The notes: generated from the letters alone by a model not told the origin. A DNA stretch of 64,000 nucleotides from Nectonema munidae (GCA_030549495.1 JAUIRK010000819.1:486501-550500), one strand, 5' to 3'. Numbered from the stretch's first letter, positions 47,619-58,202 are shown. Translations and numbers: made by a program.

Positions 47619-47660
47619 GTGAAAGTGATGGCGATTTAATAGCCGAAACCGGTCTTTCAC
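47619..47660 (+). other. Degenerate hammerhead-ribozyme-like motif
   Basis: GTGAAA (47619-47624) pairs with TTTCAC (47655-47660) as stem I. Between them GTGATG stands where CTGATGA is expected; GGC...GCC pairs as stem II; GAAA follows; self-complementary ACCGGT forms a loopless stem III; GTC is the expected cleavage triplet. The 3' half (GAAACCGGTC) is canonical for the tiny hammerheads of Penelope-like and related retroelements. The 5' core has C3 changed and A9 missing, so activity is doubtful. No element was recognised around it. Confidence 0.4.
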
Positions 47661-47664
47661 AGAG

Positions 47665-48605
47665 TCTTGTTCTGCTAGTGATTATTAGGGGAAGCAAAAG
47701 TTGGCGTATAAATCTTTCAAAAATTTACCTAACCACCTTAAAAAGTTGCCTTTATTTGTAAAAAAAGTGACAAAAAATTATTCTATAATCACTTTAGTCA
47801 ATTATTATTATTAATATTATTATTGCAAGATATCATCTAATATTTTAAAAAGTATTTCTCTTTTGAAAATTCGCGATCTTTCGACAAAAGCTCTTTAATC
47901 ACCGGAGTTTATCTTTCGTTTGTTCTCAAAAACTATTTTTTTAAATAATTATGAAGTGTTGCTATGTATGTTTTAGTTGATTACTTTATATATGTGTTAA
48001 TGTGTGTTTTCTTTTGTCTCTCTTTAAATTTTTGCCCTTTTTATGTTGTTTCTCGTCTTCTATCCACTTCCATTTGGGACTTCAAGGACTTTAGCCCCTT
48101 AGACTTTTCCTTCATTCAATCCATCCATCTTTTTTCTGGCCTTCTTCTCTCTCTCTCTGCCTTCGTTTCAACCATTATTCTCCTCCATAATTTGCGCTTC
48201 TTTTTGTGCTTATATATATACTCATTATACTCATTATTTTTTTTTGTTATATGGCGGTCATTATTTGAGGCAAAAAAATAATTTTTATTTCCAAATCTTA
48301 ACACACCAAAAGATTTTCTTTAATGTTCTAAGTAATTGAAAGAAAAGTATTTTGAAAAAAGGTATTGATTTAGAGGTAGCTCACTAGGTTAAAATATTTG
48401 GTCTTTATATATTTAGCCCATAAAATCAAGGTGTAAAAAATAGCTTAAATATAGCATTTCAAACAGTTTAAAATTAAATTTCAACAATTTTTATTTTAAA
48501 AATTTTCTTTGAATTTTTCATGATTAAAAATAATTGTTTATTTTTTGCTATTCCGATAAGTTTGTCTATGACTTTCTATTAGTTGTAAAAGAAACTGAAA
48601 TTGTT
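47665..48605. other. AT-rich intronic DNA; source of copied fragments
   Basis: No gene. The segment 48145-48195 (CTCTCTCTGCCTTCGTTTCA...) and, to its left, 47112-47184 (ACTATCTAAAATATTTTACG...) are both duplicated inside the insertion at 49798-49938. A plus-strand frame at 47964-48281 is hydrophobic but composition-driven. Confidence 0.5.
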
Positions 48606-48607
48606 CT

Positions 48608-49480
48608 TCAGACTGTAAGGTAACCAGCATACTCTTGGATCAAAGCAACTCCTCTTTCAGCATGATCGTTTACTACTTCTATAGATTGCATAGTTTTTAA
48701 CGAATTTTGATAATCTTGACGCTCCTTCCAAAGTTCAGGATCAAAGTCAAAAAACGAAGTCGATAAATTCATATGCTTTGAATAAATCCAAAGACTTTTG
48801 CGAAACGAAGTCTTCTCTTGAAAAGAATTCATGTCTATCTTAATTCTTTTATCTTTTGAAATGTTTTGTTTTTCTCTTATCGCCAATATCATCTTTCTTT
48901 TTGTCACAAAATCAACATTTTCATCGAATAAAGCCAAAGCACAAATTGAGTCAGAAATTTACCATAAATGTCGAGATCACTTTTCTGATGCAAATTTTGA
49001 AATTCTTGGATTAATACTTTTATATTCAATTAAACTATTAAACAATTTGAAATCGTTCAAAGGAGCATTGGCCGCTAGAGATGCATTGAACCAAGGTTTT
49101 ACATAAACGCGTACAACAAAAATAACGATTAGGCATAATGCATCTTCTTGAGAACATGTGAGTTTGGACAGATTTTGATAGAATAAATAATTTTAGACAT
49201 CCAACGAGCATGATGCATCGCTCTTAGTTTTTTAACGTTATTTTATGATTTTCATTGTCTTTTAAAAACAAAATTATTAATTCAAAAATTCCCTATAATC
49301 ATTTCGTACTTGCTATTTTTCAAGCACATTTTTTCGAAGTTCATTACATCATTTTGAACGTCTTGAATATATGGTTTAACAATTTAATTTTGAATTCCGC
49401 ATTCAAATTTACATTTTTCAATAATTTTCCAAAATTCCTGGAACCACTTGACCTTTGCAAGACCAGATATATTAAACTTA
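48608..49480 (-). pseudogene. Repeat-protein family fossil, C-terminal half
   Basis: The minus strand reads FQEFWKIIEKCKFECGIQ (about 49435), then AMHHARWMSKIIYSIKI, VKPWFNASLAANAPLNDFKL, ALALFDENVDFVTKRKM and finally VVNDHAERGVALIQEYAGYL ending near 48608. From memory this order (HHARWMxKxIYSLKI, AWF..PLA..AP, ALAFFD, VVNDxAERGVALIQxYNxxLTKDEEQ) is the C-terminal half of an uncharacterised, multi-copy arthropod protein family whose N-terminal half contains CFDTTxSNTG. A separate N-terminal copy lies at 52837-53850; the two overlap in content, so they are different copies. Several breaks. Probably derived from a DNA transposon; mechanism unknown. Confidence 0.65.
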
Positions 49481-49509
49481 CATAAAGGTTCAGTAGTTGG
49501 AGAGTTAGT

Positions 49510-49955
49510 TAAGTTGTTTGTGACGTTCGCACCCATCCTTTCGGATATCGTGGCCCGCCCGGAATTCTGAGTCCAGGTCTACCTGGACTTTCCATCCCAC
49601 TAAACGCCTACCGGCCCTTGTTACTGCATAGCTATACCTTGTTATATATATTATTTTACAAGAATTTATGTTACAATATATAAATACAGCTGAGTGATCG
49701 ATACTATCCTAACGCGAACGCTCCGAATTTGGGAAACAAACTTATTGTCTAGTGATAGCTTGATTACTAACCACGTAGAATCGGGTCGCTAGAGCACCAT
49801 TCTCTCTCTCTGCCTTCGTTTCAACCATTATTCTCTTCCATAATTTGCTTAATTACTATCTAAAATATTTTACGAATTACTTTATCCATAAAATAAAAAA
49901 GAATTTTATATTTATTTTAATCTTCGGCCTCTGCTTATTACCTAACCGTAATTCT
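49510..49955 (-). mobile_element. 5'-truncated Jockey LINE tail, copy 2
   Basis: The segment 49515-49797 is about 90% identical to 18865-19146, the 3' UTR of the full Jockey copy (shared GTGACGTTCGCACCCATCCT and TTCGGATATCG, ending GGGTCGCTAGAGCAC). LINE sequence resumes at 49939 with TACCTAACCGTA, which directly follows GAGCAC in copy 1. Between them is a 141-bp foreign insertion. The 5' truncation point lies near 49950. It inserted beside, perhaps within, the repeat-protein fossil that ends at about 49480. No clear target duplication. Confidence 0.85.
49798..49938 (+). other. 141-bp chimeric templated insertion
   Basis: The inserted DNA splits the LINE tail at GAGCAC | TACCTAACC. Its first part (49801-49848) copies 48145-48195 with one mismatch. 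Its second part (49853-49920) copies 47112-47184 with a 2-bp deletion. The last ~18 bases (TCTTCGGCCTCTGCTTAT) have no source found here. Both pieces keep the source orientation, but their order is swapped. Confidence 0.85.
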
Positions 49956-49959
49956 TTTT

Positions 49960-50750
49960 CTTACATAGCAAAAGAAAAACAATATGAATGTTGATTTAAA
50001 TGAGCTTAAATGAAATGAGAGAAAGATAATCCATGTTAAGGGCGTTTAGTTTTTGACCTATAATATTAATTTCAAAAAAAATTCCTATAAAAATATAAGA
50101 AATATGAAAATATTTTTGTATGTAAAAATTATATAAATTTTTTCATTTTTTGAATGGCGTTAATCCACAAGTTGAAATGTTATTTTAGCTGTATATAACT
50201 GGTTTTTTCTTCATTCCCTGGATTTCTCTCAAAAACTTTGAAACTAAAAAAATTGATGATGTGTGAGTATAATTTGCCGTGTATCATACTTTTTCTATAT
50301 AGTCATATACGAAGATTTATCAATTACACACTAACAATCAATCATACAGGTCAATCATTTACCAGATATAGACAACGTTATGAAAGAAACCTGCTATTTC
50401 TAAGCTGTGTACTGATCTATCATACTAACAATAAAAAAGTACATCTACTGTATAACTTTCCTTGGTTATTTGATAGCCCGCAGCAAATGGAGAAATATAA
50501 ATACAATGGCTTATTGATTTTATTACATAAAGTGTGATAAACAATGTGCTCAGATTATTATCGATGAATAACTGGCATCACATTACTTTTGATTTTTATC
50601 AATGAAAATCTGATACTTCTTTCTACTGTGAAAAAGTTGGTGTTTCTTTATTGATTTATTTTACTTGAACTTCTTTTGGAATAAAAATTAACTTCTTTCT
50701 CCATCCAGATTTTTCTTCCAATGTAAGTTTGTTTCAAACTTACTTTTTTC
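49960..50750. other. AT-rich intronic DNA
   Basis: No gene recognised. It lies between the LINE tail and the piggyBac coding region and may include the 5' non-coding part of that element; no TTAA end was identified. Confidence 0.4.
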
Positions 50751-50751
50751 C

Positions 50752-52378
50752 ATGAGTTTTCTTGGTTCTTCTTCTAGTGAGACCACAAGTACCTCATTTT
50801 CTGAATGGGATTCAACATCTGCTTCTGAAGAAGATTTACTTTGCGATTCACTCATAGCACCCGATATTACTGAGTATTTTTGGGATTCTTCTAAATCAAA
50901 TCAAGGCCGTCCTCTCAACCAAAATATTAGAAATGTATATCAAAGCCCACCTGGTCCTGCAAGCAGCGCTTTATCTCTTAGTGGTTCTCTTGAAATTTTT
51001 GAAATGTTTTTTACCACAGAAGTTTTTTTTTGCATATTTTCAACTGCACTAAAGAGAAAATGCGTTAAAACTTTTCGTAAGTTTTGTTGTTTTTTATATT
51101 ATTTTTTGCTATGCATCTAAATTTTTAGTCTGGAATCTCCTAAATATGAATTTTTGCGTTCTACTTTTGAAAAGTTTCAACTTTGTGATCTCATGGCATA
51201 TTTTGGATCTTTAATTTATATGGGACAATCAAAAAACCAATCTATCAATATGAAATACTTGTTCAATGGAAAGAATGGCGAACATTTTCTCCGAGCTTCT
51301 ATGACACAGAACATGTTCATGCTTGTCTACCCTTTCATTTGTTTTGATAAAAAAACGAGCGTAATGAAAATGACAAAATATCTGCTATAAGATATATGCA
51401 CGATTTTTTTTATTCTAATTGCTCACGTTTTTTCTTTCCTCAAGATTATGTGACAATTGATGAACAACTTGTCCAATTTAGAGGTAATTGTAGAATCCAG
51501 CTTGGTCGATACAGAATTAAGCTATATCACTGTACAGATGCTAGGTCTCTTTACATACTGAAAACAGATTTATATTTCTGGGTTAAGCGATAAAAGCTAT
51601 TTTGGGGGTACTAACATTGTCAAACGGTTAGTTATTGTTTCTAATATACCTTTAGGATGTGGAGTTATTACGGATAGTTTTTTTAAGCTCACATGATTGA
51701 TCAGTATGGGTGGGCAACATGCAGTCTTGAATAATATAGGGACAATCAGGTCTAAACGCGTTTTGATTACCACGTAGTTTTGAGACATAATACATGATTT
51801 TGTATACAAATTACTGTTCACTTACTGCTTACATTCCTCCGAAACATGTACAGCGAAATTTTAAAGTAGTGTATGTTATGTCTTGCCAACATTTGACTGA
51901 GATTGAATTAGTTGGTGATAAACGTAAACCCGAGACAATTATTTTGTATAAAAGGGGGGGAGTAGATAAGACCAACCAAATGCTCAGGTCATATTCTACT
52001 TATAGATCCTCAAGGAGGTGGACAATGGCAATTTTTACTAATTACTTAGATATAGCCGTGCACTAGCTGGATAATTGTAAAACATAATTGCCCAGAAAAA
52101 TTTCCAAGTACGAAAAAAGGGGGTAGAAAATTTTTCATGAGAGATCTTTTCTTAGAGCTCTGCCAAAGATCAATGCAAAATCAATGGGCAAAAAGCGTGG
52201 ACACCCCTTTCTGTATTCGCAGTTTACTGAATTTTATGGATTCGAGAATCAAGAGTTCCTAGCGAAAAACAGAGTAGTAGGGGATTTTGTTATTTGGATT
52301 CGAAGCACTCTAGAACCAGTTGTACGAGAAAGTGTTATGCGTGCAAAAACATACCTATTACATTTGTTCAAATTGTAA
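50752..52378 (+). mobile_element. piggyBac-like transposase, broken
   Basis: An acidic Ser-rich start (SEWDSTSASEEDLLCDSLIA) is followed by GPASSALSLSGSLEIFEMFF, then FEKFQLCDLMAYFGSLIYMG and LRASMTQNMFMLVYPFICFD. The catalytic landmarks are YVTIDEQLVQFRGNC (first Asp), GVITDSFF near 51650 (second) and KRGGVDKTNQMLRSYSTYRS (third), followed by RRWTMAIFTNYLDIA. Order and spacing match piggyBac/PGBD transposases. The C-terminal cysteine-rich domain is degenerate (near 52340). Stops and frame changes occur at several places (for example 51118, 51388, 51590 and 52063). It lies in the large srGAP intron. A more decayed relative lies at 17250-18700. Confidence 0.85.
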
Positions 52379-52399
52379 ATGAATTTTTTTTTAAGATTC

Positions 52400-52835
52400 A
52401 CAATTTTTTTATAATGTTTTTATTGAAATAATAGTTATAAAATTTTTGTTTATAAAATTTCATTTTTTGTAATAAAATCATGTTTTGTGATAGTATAATT
52501 TTTAATTTATAGTTTTTATATAGCATTATATAAAAGATCGTTCAGAATTGTCGCCAACCTAATTTTGTTAGTTCCTTACCCGTCCTCATTCTTTTGTCAA
52601 CATTTTTCAATTATAATTTCACTAAAACTCGACCTTGATATCAGTTATGGAGTTAATCCTTTTATTTCTCCTCAAAGTTGACGCCGATGTTGAGCATTGC
52701 AAATGGCGTTCACAGATTTTCATAAAATTTAAAAAAATGTAAAAATTTTTAGGAAATACAGAGAATTTATTATTATAGTTTATAATATTTATTGAAAAAC
52801 ATACCATTAAGTGTATAAGCTTCTGTTAATTGAAA
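52400..52835. other. AT-rich intronic DNA
   Basis: No feature recognised; a possible 3' flank of the piggyBac element. Confidence 0.4.
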
Positions 52836-52836
52836 T

Positions 52837-53850
52837 TTAGATCAAAATATCAAAATTAACGCCATCTACAAATTCACCACGAAGTAACAAAATAACCAAA
52901 ATTTCAAAAACAACACATATGATGATATTTTTTATTTTCAAATAATTTAGATGAAACCAAGAAAAAAATTTACATGTTTTTTGATGGGGTCTGATATATT
53001 TTTCTACACGAATTTCATGATTGAAAAATAGCGTGGAGTAAAAAGCCATGCTTGGTCTTGGGAATGAAACAATACAGGATGATGTCGCACCCAGATAAGA
53101 CTGAAAAACGGCACCAATAATCAGCTCCATTATATGATGTCTACATGCAAACCACAACAGTTCTTTACCTAGCATTTTTTCAATTAATACACAACTTGTT
53201 GTATCAAAACACATGGCCTTAATATTATTTTCAAGATTCCAGTCTAGGCTTCAATTATTGCATTTGCTTTATTTTTTCCTGTTGCTGACACCAATTTAGA
53301 AACAGTAAGTAGTTTTGAAATTTTGACTCCAGAAACAATCACCGGAATTCTATCATGTTTTTCCTTTCTTGCCAGTTTCTTGCTATACCAATGAACTACG
53401 AATGGAACTAGTGTAGAAAAGTCTGTTTTCAATTTCCTAAAACAAGAAGTTCGATGAAAAATTGTTTTTCTTCTAATTGACGAACGATTGATTGCGACGT
53501 TTTCCAGATTTTCTTCGACAAATGCTCCTGCAAGTATAAATGTTGTTATTCTGTCCTATATTTTGGCCCTGTCTAAAGCCAATGCTAAATCTGGTGTAAC
53601 TGCGCACTTTCTTCGTCGTCTTTATTTCGAAGTTGAGGAACAACCATGAATTTCCTTTTCAAAAATTTTTTTTCACTGTCTTTATCACTTTCACCTGAAG
53701 AAAAGGTATCATCATCAAAAAAATACTTTTTATTGTGGCCTTCAAGTTCTCTTTTCACTTTACTTTTTCTGTTTTCAAATTTTTCTAAATTTTCCAGTCT
53801 TTTCTTTTCTTTAATATATAATTTTCTATCAATACCCACCATTGAACCTT
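52837..53850 (-). pseudogene. Repeat-protein family fossil, N-terminal half
   Basis: The minus strand reads a Lys/Glu-rich coiled-coil-like start (KEKKRLENLEKFENRKSKVK), then LALALDRAKI, VAINRSSIRRK, LVPFVVHWYSKKLARKEKHD, RIPVIVSGVKISKLLTVSKL, MCFDTTSCVLIEKMLGKELL, and WFACRHHIMELIIGAVFQSY followed by LGATSS. From memory these blocks (SDRxAxFIL, INRSSIRR, HWDGKLLPxLTGKExVDRLP, VLVSGxGxxQLLGVPKL, MCFDTTASNTGxxxGACVLLE, LACRHHIxEL) belong to a widespread uncharacterised arthropod family. In this copy the SNTGxxxGA segment after DTT is missing, and several stops and frame changes exist. The family's C-terminal half is seen in another copy at 48608-49480. Confidence 0.7.
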
Positions 53851-54297
53851 TTCTTCCTTTTTGCTCCTGGAGTTTTAAAAATTCTTTTTTTCAACATTGA
53901 TTAAATTCATTGCATGAGCATGACTCAAATCAAAAAGATCATCTAAACAAGTACGAATGCCTTTTCATTTTTTTTGCTGTGATAAAGTTCTGTTTTTGTT
54001 TTTCTAAACTTCCACTTTTTAAAAAAATTTTCAAATTTAGTTTGACAGTTTTGAGAGTCCTTTGTCCGAATGCGAGCTTTCTGCCAAAATAGCAAAATTT
54101 CTTTTATACTTTGAGAAGAAGAATCTCGAATGGTTTTTTTAAGATCAAGATGATCAGATCGTCAAGATGCAGTTTGAATAATATAGGGACAATCCAAAAG
54201 CCATTTGATTAGAACGTAGCTTTGAACCAAGTAATAATGAATTTGTATACTCAATTAAATATTTTTTGGTTTGCGATCTTGTTTTTGACATAATTAA

Positions 54298-54426
54298 CCG
54301 GTTATCGACCACAGTCGACATATGTCGACTTTACAAAAATAAAATCGTCTGCGTTTATCAATGCTCCTTAATACAAATCTTCTGCTTTACATTAGATATC
54401 GTCTGATTATTCTCGTCGTTGACGGG
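54298..54426 (+). mobile_element. TTAA MITE, palindrome AGTCGACATATGTCGACT
   Basis: Flanked by TTAA at 54294-54297 and 54427-54430. Ends CCGGTTATCGAC and, from the right, CCCGTCAACGAC. A perfect 18-bp palindrome AGTCGACATATGTCGACT occupies 54313-54330. The interior (ATCGTCTGCGTTTATCAATG, TACAAATCTTCTGC) is nearly identical to the right part of the adjacent element at 54431-54614, with which it shares the central TTAA. Non-autonomous piggyBac type. Confidence 0.75.
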
Positions 54427-54430
54427 TTAA

Positions 54431-54614
54431 CCCTTTCGTGACCAGTGTATCATATATGATACATAAACAATTTTATCTTCGTCTGCTTTTTCAAATAGTT
54501 TTGTATAGGAATCTTCTGCTTTTTAATAAATATCGTCTGCGTTTATCAATGCTCCTTAATACAAATCTTCTGTTTTACATTAGATATCGTCTGATTATTC
54601 TGGTCGTTAACGGG
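54431..54614 (+). mobile_element. TTAA MITE, palindrome TGTATCATATATGATACA
   Basis: Flanked by TTAA at 54427-54430 and 54615-54618. Ends CCCTTTCGTGACCAG and, from the right, CCCGTTAACGACCAG. A perfect 18-bp palindrome lies at 54446-54463, in the same position relative to TTAA as in the neighbour. The interior holds three spaced CTTCTGC / CGTCTGC motifs. It is longer than the neighbour by about one 55-bp internal segment. Confidence 0.8.
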
Positions 54615-54619
54615 TTAAA

Positions 54620-56290
54620 CCAATTTTATAAAAAAATCAATTTAAATCTTAAAAATATAAATTTGAAAATGGTATTGAATAAGAACTTGTATTAAAAATT
54701 ATAAAGCTTTGAGCTACCTGAAAACGCTACCTTTTTTCTTTCAAAATTTAAATACTTAATTATTTTGTAGAAAAGCACCATTTTAAAAGTTAAGATTATT
54801 ATCAAAGTTACAATTTTCAATAATAAGGACCACTCTATTATGCATCTATCTTTTAGTCAATATTTGATTTCTAATAGCCTCCTTATCTATACTCACTCAT
54901 AATGATACGATATATAACATATCATACTTATATGTTTTTTATATTCATTTTATTCGGGATGTATATATACTAGCGGCCATTTGGCCTTCTACACATCCTT
55001 GCAGATTTTGCTATTTTGTTTATTTTTATTATAATCAGATATACTTATCACAATAGTATGTTTAATCTTTATTATATATATATTTTACTTCTGCCTAATA
55101 ATAAAACTTTGAAAGTTTGTCTACATTTTATCACTTAAAAGCGTCACAATTTTTCGCTTATCATCAATATTTTTTCCTTTGGGTGCAGCTAATCAATTTT
55201 CTTTGGCAGTTGTTTCACAATTTACTACTACTCGTTCTGCACAAACTGCATTTCTCTACACATACGATCAATATCTTCATTTTCACTACTTCTATGCATC
55301 AAGCACATTTTTGTACGTGTTGTGTGCATGTGTAATGCGTAATAAATATATATATATATATGTGTGTTCACTCTTCTTCATCTTTGAAGTTTTTTTTATT
55401 TAAACGACAACGGCAAGCGAATTCTTTCGAATTGATGATTCCTTCTTTTTATAATTCATTTTAAATGCGAAAATAAATGAGAAGAGCTGAGTTTTTCAAA
55501 TAAATTTTGATTATTATTCTTCTTCATCTTTTAACTATTTTTCCTTTGCTTACTACTACTCTCCATTACTTCTATATATATATATTTTCGTCTCTGATCC
55601 CTGGATACTTTCATATGCTTTTTAGTTTGTGTGAAGCATATATAGCATTTTATTTAGCCTTATTCAATCTTCAAAGTAATCGGAGTTGCATCTTGACATC
55701 GTTAAAATGCCCGTAAAGCACTTATTTAGCGAGAATAAACATTTCTAAAATTTTAGATGCTTACCCTAACAATTTAGTTTTTTACTTGTTCAGCATTTAA
55801 CTATATCGGAATTACAGTGATTTTTATTTATATATATGAAAGATTTACTTTTATAAGTGGAAATTCTCGGCCGAATTTAATTTAACCAAATGTTTGTGTT
55901 GGCGATTTTCGCGAATTTAAATTCCTTTAAAAAATTTGTAAGCATTTTTATGTCTTTTTATTTTACTTCTTAGACAAACGATAACTTATTTGTAAATAAT
56001 TTATAATCCAGCATTTGCAAATCATTCGGTATTATTTTTTCCGATTGATTTGTTTTAATATTTTATCAAGCCATCTTTTAGTATTTATTTTATAATGTTA
56101 GTTAGTAATGAGACGATTCCAATTTTTTTAGAATTCCTATTACACTGCAGTTTCCCAAAAAACTCGATTGCAATTACGAATCTTCATTTTAGGATAAGAT
56201 TGATAAAAATAATAGCATAGAAGTAAAAAGCGTCAAAAAATGAAGAAAAGTGCTAATGAAGTTTATACCTCTGAATGAAGCTATGGACTC
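54620..56290. other. AT-rich intronic DNA
   Basis: No gene recognised; short (AT)n tracts near 55345 and 55575. Small plus-strand frames are composition-driven. Confidence 0.45.
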
Positions 56291-56298
56291 TATTTTAA

Positions 56299-56428
56299 CC
56301 CATTTAAGGCCAAGCAAAGCAGACCATATCTAAAAAAACGCAAACTATTTATATTCAAAGTCATTGAAAAAAGCAGACGAAGATGAAATTACTTATGTTC
56401 CAAAATAGGAACATTGGGCGTAAATGGG
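56299..56428 (-). mobile_element. TTAA MITE, inverted repeat ATGTTCC/GGAACAT
   Basis: Flanked by TTAA at 56295-56298 and 56429-56432. Read on the minus strand it starts CCCATTTACGCCCA, then an inverted repeat ATGTTCC-6 nt-GGAACAT (56395-56414), then TAAGTAATTTCATCTTCGTC and TGCTTTTTTCAATGACTTTG. The last two segments are homologous to the element at 54431 (TAAACAATTTTATCTTCGTC, TGCTTTTTCAAATAGTTTTG). The right end is CCCATTTAAGGCC. Same family, different central palindrome. Confidence 0.75.
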
Positions 56429-56434
56429 TTAAAC

Positions 56435-58202
56435 TCTAGTAGTGAAGAAGGAAATGAAGATAATGAAGCGTTTAATGAAGAAATAACGAAGTATCAAAAA
56501 GAAAAAAGAATTATTCATATAATTGCTTAGATATATATTGCTTACATTGGTGGAAAACTAAAAAAGAAGAATTTCCATTTTAAATTGCATGTCGTCCTTC
56601 TAGCACTGTTCAAATCTAGAAGGATGGTTTAGGTTTTTTTAAGTTGGTGGATTAAAAAACAGTAAAAAAGGGATTAAAATAGTAAGATAGTGTAAATTAT
56701 AAAACATAATTTTTTAAAAATATTTTATATCCGTATCTGCATAAAAATTTATTTTGGATATCCGCATTCCAATATGATGTCAAATCATCCGCGGATGTCT
56801 AATTCACACAGCTAGCCAAAGCTGCTTTTGTTTTAGATTCAACGCTTATTTTTATGCACTCAAATGTTTATCCTTGAGTATATCTTTGGTAATGTTATCT
56901 TACCCAAATTTTAGCATTTCATTAAGCCTCCATGATATGTTTTTAACTATTCTCTTTGTTAAATTTAGTTCTTGCGTTTTTTTATACACGTATAGTTAGA
57001 AATAAAAGTGTGAAGTTTTCAAATATTTTATTTATAAACTGTGTAAAGTTTGCTAATTGTTTTTTTATCAACATATATCGATTTGCAAACTAAAGTTTCA
57101 ACTTTTGAATGCATTCAGTTCATCAATTATGTATTTAATAAGATTTTTAAACCTCATCAGTCATGTTTATTCAACCTTTCAGAGCTCTTATCCATTTTGA
57201 GGTATCAGTGAGGATAGTACATTTTCCTGATATTATCGTTATGTCGATATCTTACCATTTTTTTTATTGCTGCTAGTTATATGGCAATAAGTTTGTTTTT
57301 GTGTTGGTACTGTGTTCTCATACTGTCCGTGCTATCATGACTTCGAGCCTCAGATGTAATTTGAAAAGTGTGTCTAATTAAAGCGAATGTTCTGCGCAAA
57401 ATCATGTCGTACCACTCTATTATATAACAATTGCCTACCCAACTTATGGCCAAAATGGGCCATTAATATTTTAGTTTGGTCATTGAAAAAGTATCATTTT
57501 TAGTGACCCAGACGGAAAAATAGCAACTTTAAAAATTTATCTGCATTACTAATGTTAAATTGATTCCAAATTACTAACTACTAAGGCATTTAGTAATAAA
57601 AGGCCTTTATAATCCAACTCTTTTTGCCTTATGAAGTTCATTGAAAGGAAAGCAGAAAGATTAGTCTTAAAATATTGTCCTCAATGAGTTAACAGTAAGG
57701 CCGCGCCAGAGTTCCATGCTTTCCGGGATTGTTTCCGTTTAAACGGCGCTTATTTAGATTTAGGTAAATACCGGCTTTTCTTTCACTAACCTTTATATGC
57801 AATAAATTCAAAAGATTTGCCATTTTGCATGAAAAATTGACAAGATCAATCCCCTTACATATAGAGTTGTATAGAGTCCATAGGTTGCCAACTTCTGCAA
57901 TCCCATGCACCGCTTAACAAATAATAACGCATTTTAACTTTTTTTTACTGATCACTGATTGGCCACCTATGGTATGGTCTATAAAGTATATCTTATGAAG
58001 AAGCAGTTCAACTTATCGTTTTTTCTAAATGTTTTCCTTTGATAATATCCCATGAGCTTTGTTTAACCTTGGCTTTAGAGATGATTTAAACTGCGGGAGC
58101 TCTTCTAATCACCCTTATATAAAATCAAATGAGGCGGAAGACACCTGTCAATATTTCTTCTTGATGTATTATTTTTCATTTTTTTGTTTATTTTTAATTT
58201 AG
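56435..58202. other. AT-rich intronic DNA ending in a 3' splice site
   Basis: No gene recognised. A minus-strand frame at 57689-57910 and the GC-richer stretch 57700-57910 are unexplained. The last ~30 bases are T-rich and end tttttaatttag, the acceptor for the exon at 58203. Confidence 0.5.

Noticed and set aside
47964-48281. A hydrophobic 105-codon plus frame as a membrane protein
   Set aside because: T-rich DNA gives Phe/Leu/Ser/Tyr frames by chance; no exon signals or conserved motif.
48608-53850. A single repeat-protein gene split by the piggyBac and LINE insertions
   Set aside because: The two parts overlap in content (both contain the segment before HHARWM) and differ in sequence, so they are two copies.
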